44,481 bases of DNA from JANYCG01 sp031431035 (GTDB taxonomy: Bacteria; Pseudomonadota; Gammaproteobacteria; Burkholderiales; Burkholderiaceae_C), in the NCBI GenBank assembly GCA_031431035.1, contig JANPCR010000250.1:1-44481 (forward strand), in the 5' to 3' direction. The position numbers were made by a program, and so were the translations under genes. A model generated the notes under the pieces. It was not told where the DNA came from. It did not search any database and saw only the letters and a program-made list of their open reading frames with translations. Below, piece by piece: positions 7,796 to 16,230 of the stretch (position 1 is its first letter; every line of letters begins with the position of its first letter).

Positions 7796-9121
7796 CTAGT
7801 ACGTCTCCAGATGCAGCCGCCCTTCGCGCTTCAGCGTGGCACCCAGGGCGTCCCATGACAAGCCCACTTGCTGCGCCACATCGCGCAGCGCCAGCAACAC
7901 GCCCTCTTCCATGCTTTTCAGGCCGCACACGTAGAAAAAAGTGTTCGGGTCGTTCAAAAGCAAACCCACGTCGGCGGCCCGCTCACGCAGCGCGTCTTGC
8001 ACGTAGCGCTTGGGCGCGCCGGGCGTGCGTGAAAACGCAAAATTGATGTCGATAAAGTCCTTGGGCAGGCTTTGCAGAGGGCCGAAATAAGGCAGTTCTT
8101 CCTTGGATCGAGCGCCAAAGAACAGCATCAACTTGCCACCCTCGAATTTGCCCGATTGCCGCAGCCGCCTGCGCCATTCGGTCATTGCGCGCATGGGGGC
8201 GCTGCCGGTGCCGGTGCAGATCATGACGATGTGGCTTTTCGGGTGGTTGGGCATTAAAAAGCTGCCGCCAAACGGGCCGATGACCTCGACTTTGTCACCC
8301 ACCTTCAAATCGCACACGAAATTGCTGGCCACGCCGCGCACCGGGCGGCCGCTGTGGTCTTCCAGCACGCGCTTGATGGTGAGCGACAGGTTGTTGTAAC
8401 CCGGGCGTTCACCATTGCGCGGGCTGGCGATGGAGTATTGGCGGGCGTGGTGCGGTTTGCCGTTGGAATCCAAGCCGGGTGCAACGATGCCGATGGACTG
8501 CCCTTCAAGCACCGGAAAAGGCATGGTGCCAAAGTCGAGCACGATGTGGTGGGTGTCGTAATCGTGCCCCGCCGTGCGGCCCACTTCGGTCACGCGCACA
8601 TTGCCGCTGACGGTGGCGATGATGGTTTTTTCAGCGGCTTTGGGACCATAAAGGTTGGTGTAGGCGTGCGCCGCAGACCACGGTGGCAAAACCGAACCAA
8701 ACTGCCCACTGGTGGGCGCAGACCCCGCATTGGCACCGTCGGTTTGCCCGCCACTGGCGGTCGTTTGTCCATCTATGGCGGCTTGGTTGCCTAAAACGGA
8801 GCCTGCGCTCACTTCTGCGCTCACCCCGGCTTCGGCCAGTTCGTCAGCCGTCAACTCTGGCGGAAGTTCGTCCCAGGTCAGTTGCGCGGCAGGCGTGTAG
8901 GCGATGGTGCGCGGCATGGTGCGCCAGTTGTCAATCGACCCGGTTGGGCAAGGCGATATGCAGGCCATGCAGGCGTTGCAAATGTCCGCATTGACGACGT
9001 AATTGCGGTCATCGTGTGTGATGGCCCCCACCGGGCAAGTTGCCTCGCAGGTGTTGCAGCGAATGCAGATTTCGGGGTCAATCAAATGCTGGTTGATAAC
9101 CGCCGATTCAGACATGCCCAT
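7796..9121 (-). CDS. boxA: Benzoyl-CoA epoxidase reductase component BoxA
   Basis: BoxA passes electrons from NADPH to the diiron epoxidase BoxB in aerobic benzoyl-CoA degradation. The N-terminus holds two ferredoxin-type 4Fe-4S motifs, Cys19/22/25/29 and Cys48/51/54/58. A variable Ala/Gly/Ser-rich linker follows, then a ferredoxin-NADP reductase module with the FAD motif RQYS, the pyrophosphate motif CTGTGSAPMR and a YVCGLKSME near the end. At 441 residues it is of ordinary BoxA length. The start at 9121 has GAGG upstream. It is the last gene of the boxR-C-B-A series, separated from boxB by 483 bp containing an inverted repeat, so its expression may differ from that of boxB. Confidence 0.96.
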   Translation of the reverse strand: MGMSESAVINQHLIDPEICIRCNTCEATCPVGAITHDDRNYVVNADICNACMACISPCPTGSIDNWRTMPRTIAYTPAAQLTWDELPPELTADELAEAGVSAEVSAGSVLGNQAAIDGQTTASGGQTDGANAGSAPTSGQFGSVLPPWSAAHAYTNLYGPKAAEKTIIATVSGNVRVTEVGRTAGHDYDTHHIVLDFGTMPFPVLEGQSIGIVAPGLDSNGKPHHARQYSIASPRNGERPGYNNLSLTIKRVLEDHSGRPVRGVASNFVCDLKVGDKVEVIGPFGGSFLMPNHPKSHIVMICTGTGSAPMRAMTEWRRRLRQSGKFEGGKLMLFFGARSKEELPYFGPLQSLPKDFIDINFAFSRTPGAPKRYVQDALRERAADVGLLLNDPNTFFYVCGLKSMEEGVLLALRDVAQQVGLSWDALGATLKREGRLHLETY

Positions 9122-9295
9122 GGTAATTCCTCGTTTTTTGGTGACTCAATTTTAGGGAAAGTTGTGGGGTCCAGGCTGCTTTTAAAACGGGTAAGTAGAG
9201 ACCCTTTACCGAATCCACAAAAACAAAACAAAACGGCCCGTTTGGCCTTAGGTGGTTGACGAGCCCGGGAGGCCGAGTTGGGTAGCTACGCGAAT

Positions 9296-9493
9296 GTCCC
9301 CCGCCTTCGGCTCCTCCTTGATTTCGCTGCGCCACCCAACCCAGCCTCCTAAGCTTGGAAGTGTGCTGGGTTTTCAACCGTTGCAGTGCCAATACCAATA
9401 CAGATACCAAAACCAACCCCAAGCCGCTCACCAGAGCTGGTTGGCGTGGCATTCAGCGCAGCGGCATCAAGGAGGAGCCCGAAGGGCGGGGGA
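9296..9493. repeat. Long inverted repeat in the boxB-boxA gap
   Basis: The 483 bp between boxB and boxA hold no gene. An arm at about 9296-9333 (GTCCCCCGCC, CTCCTCCTTGAT, CGCTGCG) is repeated in inverted form at about 9456-9493, with the intervening 120 bp unlike either arm. A further GGTTGGCG/CGCCAACC pair lies around the right arm (9439 and 9514). In a boxB-boxA transcript this could form a large stem. It looks like a dispersed repeat; its role is unknown. Confidence 0.7.
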
Positions 9494-9604
9494 CAGCCGC
9501 GGAGCTGAGTGACGCGCCAACCGGCTCGCGCCCACGGACTTACATCCGATCCCGATCCCACTCGCTGACTCTCTAAAACCGTCCATCAAAACGTGACCAA
9601 TCAA

Positions 9605-11032
9605 TCAAGCAAACCGAACATACTCAAAATCAACCGCCTGCTTGTTGATCCCCATATTGGGTGGTGCGATCCAGTTGGCAAACTCACCGGGCTCCACACA
9701 ACGGCCCATCAGGCTCGCGACAAAGGCGCGGTCTTCGTTGGTGGGCAACCACTTACCTACATTGGCAGCCCATTCAGCTTCAGACACCACGCGGCCATCA
9801 GGCGACACCTTCACGCCGCTCAATGCCCCAATGTTGCGGTGAAACGCCTTGTGCGGCACCGTCAGGCGGTGTGGCAAACCAGCTTTTTCAAGCACTTTGT
9901 TCCAGCGCGACACACCCGCGACCGAGTCTTTGATGAAATCGTCACGCAACACCTCGTTCAAGGCGTTCAGCATGGGCACTTCTTTTTCCACCAACTGGCC
10001 ATTCACAGCTTCCAAAATTTTGTAGGTTTGGCCCTTCAACACATGGTCATCCACGCGCTTGCCTTCTTCATAGCGACCTTTAATGCCCGTGCTGTAAAAA
10101 GTGGCGGCATTGCTGGACTGGTCGGCCCCAAACAGGTCAATCGTCACGCTGTAATGAAAGTTGGTGTAGCGCTGCAAGGTGGCAATGTCGATCACGCCTG
10201 CGGCACGCAGCTTGTCGGCGTCGTCGGTTTTCAAATCGTTCATCGCCTGCGCAGTGCGGGTCAGCACGCGGGACACGCCGGATTCGCCCACAAACATGTG
10301 GTGCGCCTCTTCGGTCAGCATGAATTTGGTGGTGCGAGCCAGCGGGTCAAAAGCGCTCTCGGCCAGGGCCGCCAATTGAAACTTACCGTCGCGGTCAGTG
10401 AAGTAGGTGAACATGAAAAACGCCAGCCAATCGGGCGTGGCTTCGTTGAAGGCCCCCAAAATGCGCGGGTTGTTTTCGTCACCGCTGCGCCGCTCCAACA
10501 AGGCTTCGGCTTCTTCGCGGCCATCGCGGCCAAAGTGTTTGTGCAGCAGGTACACCATGGCCCACAAGTGGCGGCCTTCTTCGACGTTGATCTGGTACAA
10601 ATTGCGCAAGTCATACATGCTGGGCGCTGTCAGCCCCAAATGGCGCTGCTGCTCGACCGATGCAGGCTCGGTGTCGCCCTGCGTCACGATAATGCGGCGC
10701 AGGTTGGCGCGGTGTTCACCAGGCACGTCTTGCCAGACTTTCTCGCCCTTGTGATCGCCAAAACCAATTTCGCGGTCGCTGGCACCGGGGTTCAAAAAGA
10801 TGCCCCAGCGGTAGTCGCGCATTTTCACGTGGTCAAACTGCGCCCAGCCTTGCGGGTCCACGCTCACGGCCGTGCGCAAATAGACATTGCTGTCCACCGA
10901 CCCCTCGGGGCCTACGTCGTCCCACCAGTTGATGAAGTTGGGCTGCCACTGCTCCAAGGCCCGTTGCAAGGTGCGGTCTTCGCCTAGGTTCACGTTGTTG
11001 GGGATTTTTTCGCTGTAGTTGATGGCTGACAT
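9605..11032 (-). CDS. boxB: Benzoyl-CoA 2,3-epoxidase, diiron oxygenase component BoxB
   Basis: BoxB epoxidises benzoyl-CoA to 2,3-epoxybenzoyl-CoA using O2 and electrons from BoxA. The protein is 475 residues, the standard length, and has a ferritin-like diiron site. Candidate ligands are Glu122, Glu152, His155, Asp213, Glu242 and His245, seen as TEPASVE, EEGRHLW, FTDRDG and EEAHHMF. All six are offset by a constant +2 from the ligand numbers I recall for Azoarcus BoxB, which supports an intact active site. The start has AAGGAAG about nine bases upstream. It lies between boxC (162-bp gap with hairpins) and boxA. Confidence 0.97.
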   Translation of the reverse strand: MSAINYSEKIPNNVNLGEDRTLQRALEQWQPNFINWWDDVGPEGSVDSNVYLRTAVSVDPQGWAQFDHVKMRDYRWGIFLNPGASDREIGFGDHKGEKVWQDVPGEHRANLRRIIVTQGDTEPASVEQQRHLGLTAPSMYDLRNLYQINVEEGRHLWAMVYLLHKHFGRDGREEAEALLERRSGDENNPRILGAFNEATPDWLAFFMFTYFTDRDGKFQLAALAESAFDPLARTTKFMLTEEAHHMFVGESGVSRVLTRTAQAMNDLKTDDADKLRAAGVIDIATLQRYTNFHYSVTIDLFGADQSSNAATFYSTGIKGRYEEGKRVDDHVLKGQTYKILEAVNGQLVEKEVPMLNALNEVLRDDFIKDSVAGVSRWNKVLEKAGLPHRLTVPHKAFHRNIGALSGVKVSPDGRVVSEAEWAANVGKWLPTNEDRAFVASLMGRCVEPGEFANWIAPPNMGINKQAVDFEYVRFA

Positions 11033-11123
11033 GATGACTTCCTTAGTTAATAAATAGCGTCGGCTTTGAGCCCAATGGCCCGTTCGCGGACGGTTAATTG
11101 CCAGTTCGAGAGATGCGAAGGAA

Positions 11124-11190
11124 CCGGCTTTGCCGGGCCCAAAGCATCGCCCCCTTGAGGGGGAGGCGACCGAAGGTCGACACAGGGGTG
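11124..11190. repeat. Hairpin cluster between boxC and boxB
   Basis: Three successive stems can be drawn: CCGGCTTTGCCGG at 11124-11136, CCCCCTTGAGGGGG at 11150-11163 and CGACCGAAGGTCG at 11167-11179. The middle block resembles a hairpin repeat I associate with Comamonadaceae gene ends. In the boxC-boxB transcript it could stabilise or partly terminate the mRNA; no U tract follows on either strand, so a full terminator is unlikely. Confidence 0.6.
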
Positions 11191-11194
11191 CACC

Positions 11195-12913
11195 TCATAC
11201 CCTGTTCCAGTCGAAGGTGGCTTTATCGCCCTTGCCATAAACCTTCAAAGCACCCTTTTCCCCCACCGCATTGGGCCGCTGGAAAATCCAGTTCTGCCAT
11301 GCCGTCAAACGGCCAAACACGCGGGTCGCCATGGTCTCTTTGCCGTTAAAGCGCAGGTTGGCTTCCAGCCCGGTCATAGCGTCGGGCGACATGCTCACGC
11401 GTTGCTCCACGGCAATGCGCACCTCGTCGGCCCAGTCAATGTCATCCGGATTGGCAGTCACCAGACCCAGGGCGAAGGCGGCGTCGGCGTCCAGCGGCTG
11501 GCCGACCACGGCACGTACGGCGTCCAGCGCGGGCTGCTCTTCATAAAAACGGCGTTGCAGGCGGCTTTGGTCGGTGGCCATGGGGTAGTGGCCGAAATTC
11601 AGCGCTCCCACGGTAATTTTGGGCGCGCGGGCTTCGTCATCGGGCAGTGCCAGGTGGTAAATGCGGTCGCAGGCCAAGGCCAGTTCCAGCAGGCTGCCTG
11701 CAAAGCACGAACCGGGCTCGACCAGTGCAAACAAACTGCGCGACGACACATCCAGGCGGCTGAACGTGCGGCGCAGCAGGCCAATGGTTTCGCGCACCAG
11801 CCAGTGGTTTTGGTGCGCCAGCAGCACGGCGTCTGTGGCCAACACAGCAGCGGCGTCGCCTTCGGTTTTGATCAGCCAGGTGCCAATGTCCAGCTCGTTC
11901 GTGCGCATCATCAAAATCGCGTCTTCCAGCTCGCGGGCCATGGCCAGCGGGTACCAGGCGACGCCTTGGGCTTCAATGCCGGCGATGTCGGTGGGCTGCG
12001 CACCCGTGGGTGCTTTCACGGTGAAAGTCGCGAGTCGTTTGCTGCGGTCAATCTCCACCGTCACGTGCGTGTAGCGCAGCGCGTCCGCTTCTTGCACGCG
12101 GTGCAATGGGGTTAATTCAACGCCTTTGCCGTCAGCCGGACGGTCGCTGCTGGCGGCCAGTTCCAGCGCGCGGGCTTGTACTTTTTGCGCAAACACGGCG
12201 GGTTTGGCAATGTCATCGACCAGGCGCCAGTCTTTGGCCTTTTGGCCGCGCACACCTTCCACGCTGGTGCAAAAAATATCGGCCAGGTCGTGGCGAACAC
12301 GGCGTTTGTCGGTCACGCGCGTCAGGCCGCCGGTGCCGGGCAAAACGCCCAGTAGCGGTACTTCGGGCAGGCTGACGGCTGAGGCGCGGTCATCCACCAA
12401 AATAATTTCATCGCAGGCCAAGGCCATTTCGTAACCGCCACCAGCGCAGGCACCATTCACGGCGGCCAAAAACTTCAGTCCGCTGTGTTTGGATGAATCT
12501 TCCAAACCGTTGCGGGTTTCATTGGTGAATTTGCAAAAGTTGACCTTCCAGGCATGGCTGCTGACGCCCAGCATGAAGATGTTGGCACCCGAGCAAAACA
12601 CTTTGTCTTTGGCACTAGTCACGACCACGGTACGCACCTCGGGGTGCTCAAAGCGAATGCGGTTGATGGCGTCGTTCAACTCAATGTCCACGCCCAAGTC
12701 GTAGCTGTTGAGCTTGAGCTTGTAGCCGGGGCGCAGGCCCGCGTTTTCGTCAAAATCAGCCTTCAGTGTGGCAACCGGGCCGTCGAATTGCAGCTTCCAG
12801 TGGCGGTAGGCTGAAGGGTGGGTTTGGTAATTGACTTGGCTTGACGCGTTTTGACTGGCAACAGTCGTGACGGCGGCGGCGGTGGACGCAGGGTGTTCAA
12901 GGACAGTATTCAA
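11195..12913 (-). CDS. boxC: 2,3-epoxybenzoyl-CoA dihydrolase BoxC
   Basis: BoxC hydrolyses 2,3-epoxybenzoyl-CoA with ring cleavage to 3,4-dehydroadipyl-CoA semialdehyde and formate. The 572-residue protein has two crotonase-like halves; the first shows AKDKVFCSGANIFML and NGACAGGGYEMALACDEI, typical of the CoA-binding oxyanion hole, and the second shows EPGSCFAGSLLELALACDR. The only well placed start is a TTG at 12913, eight bases after GAGGAG. It is the first structural gene after boxR, with a promoter/operator about 140 bp upstream. The order boxC-boxB-boxA on one strand suggests a single operon. Confidence 0.96.
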   Translation of the reverse strand: MNTVLEHPASTAAAVTTVASQNASSQVNYQTHPSAYRHWKLQFDGPVATLKADFDENAGLRPGYKLKLNSYDLGVDIELNDAINRIRFEHPEVRTVVVTSAKDKVFCSGANIFMLGVSSHAWKVNFCKFTNETRNGLEDSSKHSGLKFLAAVNGACAGGGYEMALACDEIILVDDRASAVSLPEVPLLGVLPGTGGLTRVTDKRRVRHDLADIFCTSVEGVRGQKAKDWRLVDDIAKPAVFAQKVQARALELAASSDRPADGKGVELTPLHRVQEADALRYTHVTVEIDRSKRLATFTVKAPTGAQPTDIAGIEAQGVAWYPLAMARELEDAILMMRTNELDIGTWLIKTEGDAAAVLATDAVLLAHQNHWLVRETIGLLRRTFSRLDVSSRSLFALVEPGSCFAGSLLELALACDRIYHLALPDDEARAPKITVGALNFGHYPMATDQSRLQRRFYEEQPALDAVRAVVGQPLDADAAFALGLVTANPDDIDWADEVRIAVEQRVSMSPDAMTGLEANLRFNGKETMATRVFGRLTAWQNWIFQRPNAVGEKGALKVYGKGDKATFDWNRV

Positions 12914-13051
12914 GGCAAATGCTCCTCAGTGGGACGCAATAAATTGCTATTGCGACGGGTCAATTTAGGCTGGACTGGGCTGGGCTATAGCTGGGCGGCT
13001 ATTTTGCGAGGGCTTTGCGTCGGGTTCACGTGCACACCAAGCACCGCAAAT

Positions 13052-13084
13052 TGCATGATATTGCACATTTGAATTCCGTGTCAA
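13052..13084 (-). promoter_or_regulatory. boxC promoter with overlapping TGCA-N6-TGCA operator
   Basis: Reading the minus strand, TTGACA (13084-13079), an 18-bp spacer and TATCAT (13060-13055) form a strong sigma-70-type promoter aimed at boxC, leaving a leader of roughly 135 nt. TGCA-N6-TGCA occupies 13052-13065 and covers the -10. As I recall, BzdR/BoxR-type regulators recognise TGCA pairs spaced by six, so repression by blocking RNA polymerase is likely. Seen: both motifs and their overlap. Inferred: BoxR binding. Confidence 0.72.
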
Positions 13085-13124
13085 GCATTTTTATGCATGT
13101 TTCGCCAAAACTATCCAAACGAAC

Positions 13125-14054
13125 TCACGGTTCGAGCTGCAAAGTCTGCCGAACCACCTCGCGCAGCATCAAAAAAGTCGGCTCCAAAGCCTGCTGGCTG
13201 GTGTCAATTTTGAAGCGGGCTTTTGAATAAAAAGCCGCACGCCCCGCCAAGATGCCTTTGAGATCCGCCATGGCCTCCTTGCTCGCCGCCATGGGCCGCA
13301 GGTCGCCTTGGGCCATCACGCGCTTCATGTGGTCTTCGGGCTCAGCTTGCAACCAGACAGTGGTGCACTGCGCCAGCAAAAGGTTGAAAGTGGCCACGTC
13401 TGACACCACGCCACCGGGTGCCGCAATCACGGCTTGCGGGTAATTTTTGGTCACCTCTTCCAGCGCGCGCCGCTCATAACGGCGGTACGCGGCCACGCCG
13501 TAAAGCGCCTGAATTTCAGCCACGCTGCAGCCCGCCAGTTTTTCGATTTCACGGCTCATTTCAATGAAGGGAAAGCCCAAATCGTCAGCCAAAAGCTGCC
13601 CCAGGGTCGATTTGCCAGCGCCACGCAAACCGACCAGGGCGATGCGCGCGCTGGGCGTGCTGGCGCTGTGCATCTGCGCGCCCGCATGGCCCAGCAGGTC
13701 GCCCACAGCCAAGCGCACGCGCTGCAAGGTGGGTTCATCGCTTTGCGACAAAAGTTCGCGAATCATCAGCCATTCAGGGCTGGACGTGGTGATGTCGCCC
13801 ACCAGTTCAGCCAGCGAACATTGCAAGGCCCCCGCCACTTGCAGCAGCACCAAAACACTGGCGTTGCCCACGCCGTATTCCATATTGGCCAAATGCCGTT
13901 CAGACACGTCAGCCGCCCCCGCCAACGCCTTGCGCGTCATGCCCCGGCGGGCGCGCAAACTGCTGACGCGCTGGCCCAGACCGACTAAAAACGGGTGCTT
14001 CTCATCCGCCAACTCGGGCAGCAAGGCGGTTTTGTGCAATATAGTGCTTGACAT
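13125..14054 (-). CDS. boxR: BoxR regulator (HTH plus shikimate-kinase-like domain)
   Basis: BoxR/BzdR proteins control benzoate degradation with benzoyl-CoA as inducer. The 309 residues contain an N-terminal XRE helix-turn-helix (about residues 27-80, RRGMTRKALAGAADVSERHLANMEYG) written here only in part as family evidence, a linker, and a shikimate-kinase-like domain with a P-loop GLRGAGKST at 142-150 that serves as effector-binding module. It heads the minus-strand series before boxC and is divergent from benzoate-CoA ligase. Its start codon lies beside a TGCA-N6-TGCT element (14035-14048), suggesting autoregulation. A TTGCCA-17-TATTGT promoter is visible upstream. Confidence 0.95.
   Translation of the reverse strand: MSSTILHKTALLPELADEKHPFLVGLGQRVSSLRARRGMTRKALAGAADVSERHLANMEYGVGNASVLVLLQVAGALQCSLAELVGDITTSSPEWLMIRELLSQSDEPTLQRVRLAVGDLLGHAGAQMHSASTPSARIALVGLRGAGKSTLGQLLADDLGFPFIEMSREIEKLAGCSVAEIQALYGVAAYRRYERRALEEVTKNYPQAVIAAPGGVVSDVATFNLLLAQCTTVWLQAEPEDHMKRVMAQGDLRPMAASKEAMADLKGILAGRAAFYSKARFKIDTSQQALEPTFLMLREVVRQTLQLEP
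14035..14048. promoter_or_regulatory. Imperfect BoxR-type operator at the boxR start
   Basis: TGCA, six bases, then TGCT: one mismatch from the perfect site before boxC. It overlaps the first codons of boxR and touches the -35 of a possible plus-strand promoter for the ligase gene. Position and pattern support a BoxR site; binding is inferred. Confidence 0.5.
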
Positions 14055-14076
14055 ACGGATTGAAAGACTTTATGGT
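14048..14076 (+). promoter_or_regulatory. Candidate promoter towards benzoate-CoA ligase
   Basis: TTGACA at 14048-14053, a 17-bp spacer and TATGGT at 14071-14076. The -35 is perfect and the -10 matches four of six. The leader to the ligase ATG would be about 285 nt and would include repeat copy 2, which could attenuate it. A closer promoter inside the AT-rich repeat cannot be excluded. Confidence 0.4.
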
Positions 14077-14086
14077 TCGAGTAAGC

Positions 14087-14115
14087 ACAATAATTCATCT
14101 CACGAGATTTGGCAA
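14087..14115 (-). promoter_or_regulatory. Candidate boxR promoter
   Basis: On the minus strand TTGCCA (14115-14110), 17 bases and TATTGT (14092-14087), about 33 bp before the boxR ATG. Hexamer matches are moderate; spacing is ideal. Confidence 0.42.
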
Positions 14116-14206
14116 GTTAGCGGGGGCTAAAACCCTTCACAGCGCTTTGCTTGGCAGGTGATCTGGCTTGCAGCCTGCAAAACGGGTCAAAAACAGGTCA
14201 AAAACT

Positions 14207-14332
14207 GAAAAAAGAACCTGCAGGTTCTTTTTTTCCAAAAACCGGTGAAAATTGACAATTTATGAACAAAATAAGCCTCTAGCTCTCGAATTTATTAGAT
14301 AGTTTGCTATATAAATAATAGCAATTTGACGC
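14207..14332 (+). repeat. Two-part intergenic repeat, copy 2
   Basis: Palindrome GAACCTGCAGGTTC with A/T tracts centred at 14220/14221, then an AT-rich connector, GCCTCTAGCTCTCG around 14275-14288 and the GCTAT-N7-ATAGC hairpin at 14306-14322. The palindrome centre and hairpin keep the same distance as in copy 1. It sits in the leader of the benzoate-CoA ligase gene, ending about 36 bp before the ATG, so its terminator-like half would have to be read through. Confidence 0.85.
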
Positions 14333-14367
14333 CGCCAATTTTGCCCTACCTTTTCAGGATTTTCAAA

Positions 14368-15948
14368 ATGAGCCCTACCGCCAACGCCCCCATCGCGCCG
14401 CCCCCAGGCGCAGCATTCAACCTGGCACAGCATTTGATGCAGCGCAACGCCGCTCAACCCGGCAAGATCGCTTTTGTGGATGACGCGGGCAGCATCAGCT
14501 ATGGCGAGCTGGCCGTGCGCGTGCAGCAAATGGCAAGCAGCCTGTTGGCCAGCGGATTGCGCCGCGAAGAGCGCTTGATGCTGCTGATGCACGACTGCAT
14601 TGACTGGCCTGTTAGCTTTTTAGGAGCGCTGTACGCAGGCCTGGTGCCGGTTGCCGTCAATACACTGCTCACCGCTGACGACTACGCCTTCATGCTGCAA
14701 CACTGCCGTGCGCAGGCGGTTTTGGTGTCTGGCGCGCTGCTTCCTACTTTGCAGACTGCCATGGCGCAGGTGCCGACCGAGGTTAAAACCGTCATCGTCT
14801 CCCACGGCACCGTGTCTTTGGCGTCGCCTTGTGTAGCGCTTGATTCATTCATCAACGGCAAGCCTGAACTGCCCGCGCCCGCCGCCACGGGGCCAGACGA
14901 CCCGGGTTTTTGGCTCTACTCATCCGGCTCCACTGGGCGACCCAAAGGCACGGTGCACACCCATGCCAACGCCTACTGGACGGCTGAGTTGTATGGCACG
15001 CCAGTCTTGGGGTTGACGGCCAATGATGTTTGTTTTTCAGCCGCCAAGCTGTTTTTTGCCTACGGCTTGGGCAATGGGCTGACCTTTCCGATGAGCGTAG
15101 GGGCCACCACCTTGCTCATGGCCGAGCGGCCCACGCCAGATGCGACCTTCAAACGCTGGAAGGGCGAGGTGGGCGGCCTGAAGCCGACCGTGTTTTTCGG
15201 CGCACCCACGGGTTTTGCGGGCATGTTGGCGTCACCCAACTTGCCTGCCAAATCGGCCGTGGCGTTGCGTTTGGCGTCATCGGCCGGGGAAGCTCTGCCT
15301 GCAGATTTGGGCCAGCGTTTTACCGACCACTACGGCGTGGAGATCATTGACGGCATTGGTTCGACCGAAATGCTGCACGTCTTTTTAAGCAATGCACCGG
15401 GCCGCGTGCGCTACGGCACCACGGGCTGGCCTGTGCCTGGCTACACGCTGGAGTTGCGTGGCGACGATGGCAGCGAGGTGCCCGATGGCGAAACCGGTGA
15501 TTTGTACATTCAGGGCCCCAGCGCCGCCCTGCTGTACTGGGGAAACCGCGAAAAATCGCGCGAAACCTTTCAGGGTGCCTGGACCAAAAGCGGCGACAAG
15601 TACGTGCGCAACAGCGACGGCAGCTACACCTACAGCGGCCGCAGCGACGACATGCTGAAGGTCAGCGGCATTTACGTGTCGCCCTTTGAAGTGGAATCCA
15701 CCTTGGCGCAACACCCCGGCGTGCTGGAGGCGGCTGTTATTGGCGTGCAAGACGCCGACGGCTTGACCAAAACCAAGGCCTTTGTGGTGCTGAAAAGCGG
15801 CCAGCAGGTGTCGCAAGACGAGCTGAAAGCCTTTGTGAAAGACCGCCTGGCCCCCTACAAATACCCGCGCCACATCGAATTTGTGAACGAACTGCCCAAA
15901 ACCGCGACGGGCAAGATTCAGCGGTTTAAGCTGCGGGAGCGGGGCTGA
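14368..15948 (+). CDS. bclA: Benzoate-CoA ligase
   Basis: This ligase activates benzoate to benzoyl-CoA with ATP and CoA, the first step feeding BoxAB and BoxC. It belongs to the adenylate-forming family: the P-loop-like SSGSTGRPKGTVHTH near residue 181, IGSTEM in the middle, YSGRSDDMLKVSGIYVSP and the catalytic lysine motif PKTATGKIQR at the C-terminus. At 526 residues it has the usual length. The ATG at 14368, with AGGA about nine bases upstream, is preferred over a TTG at 14326 inside the repeat hairpin. It is divergent from boxR. The substrate is inferred from sequence and the box neighbourhood. Confidence 0.94.
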   Translation: MSPTANAPIAPPPGAAFNLAQHLMQRNAAQPGKIAFVDDAGSISYGELAVRVQQMASSLLASGLRREERLMLLMHDCIDWPVSFLGALYAGLVPVAVNTLLTADDYAFMLQHCRAQAVLVSGALLPTLQTAMAQVPTEVKTVIVSHGTVSLASPCVALDSFINGKPELPAPAATGPDDPGFWLYSSGSTGRPKGTVHTHANAYWTAELYGTPVLGLTANDVCFSAAKLFFAYGLGNGLTFPMSVGATTLLMAERPTPDATFKRWKGEVGGLKPTVFFGAPTGFAGMLASPNLPAKSAVALRLASSAGEALPADLGQRFTDHYGVEIIDGIGSTEMLHVFLSNAPGRVRYGTTGWPVPGYTLELRGDDGSEVPDGETGDLYIQGPSAALLYWGNREKSRETFQGAWTKSGDKYVRNSDGSYTYSGRSDDMLKVSGIYVSPFEVESTLAQHPGVLEAAVIGVQDADGLTKTKAFVVLKSGQQVSQDELKAFVKDRLAPYKYPRHIEFVNELPKTATGKIQRFKLRERG

Positions 15949-16230
15949 AGGGGAGCTTGGCGCGGGGGGACGGCTCTACCCGCCCAGCGCAGCGACAGCG
16001 CAATGCGCATGCGGTTTTGGAGTGAAAGCACGCGCGGGGTTGAAAAATGGGTCAAGCTGTCGCTTGGCCATTTTTTTGAGGGCTTGACGCATCGCTTCCA
16101 CGCGCATTTCACACCAAAGCCCGGTCACATTTCACTATCACTGCGCTTGCGTGGGTGGGTGGGGAGAGGGAAGGTGAGAGGATAGCAGTTGGGCTTGGAC
16201 GAGGCAGTGTGACCCGCAAACTGCGCATGG
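15949..16230. other. Intergenic stretch without recognised gene
   Basis: Between the ligase stop and the transposase remnant I find no convincing reading frame, promoter or terminator. Short open frames on both strands here lack a start with ribosome-binding site and resemble nothing I know. Confidence 0.6.

Noticed and set aside
9593..10987. 464-residue plus-strand open frame opposite boxB
   Set aside because: It is exactly antisense to a strongly supported BoxB; long antisense frames are common in GC-rich genes, and its product is His/Gln/Val-rich without a domain.
14169..14179. TGCA-N3-TGCA before benzoate-CoA ligase as BoxR site
   Set aside because: The spacer is three, not six, so the two boxes are on different helix faces from the good sites.
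15918..16112. Minus-strand 64-residue frame as an integrase remnant beside the cassette array
   Set aside because: It has no tyrosine-recombinase box and overlaps the end of the ligase gene.
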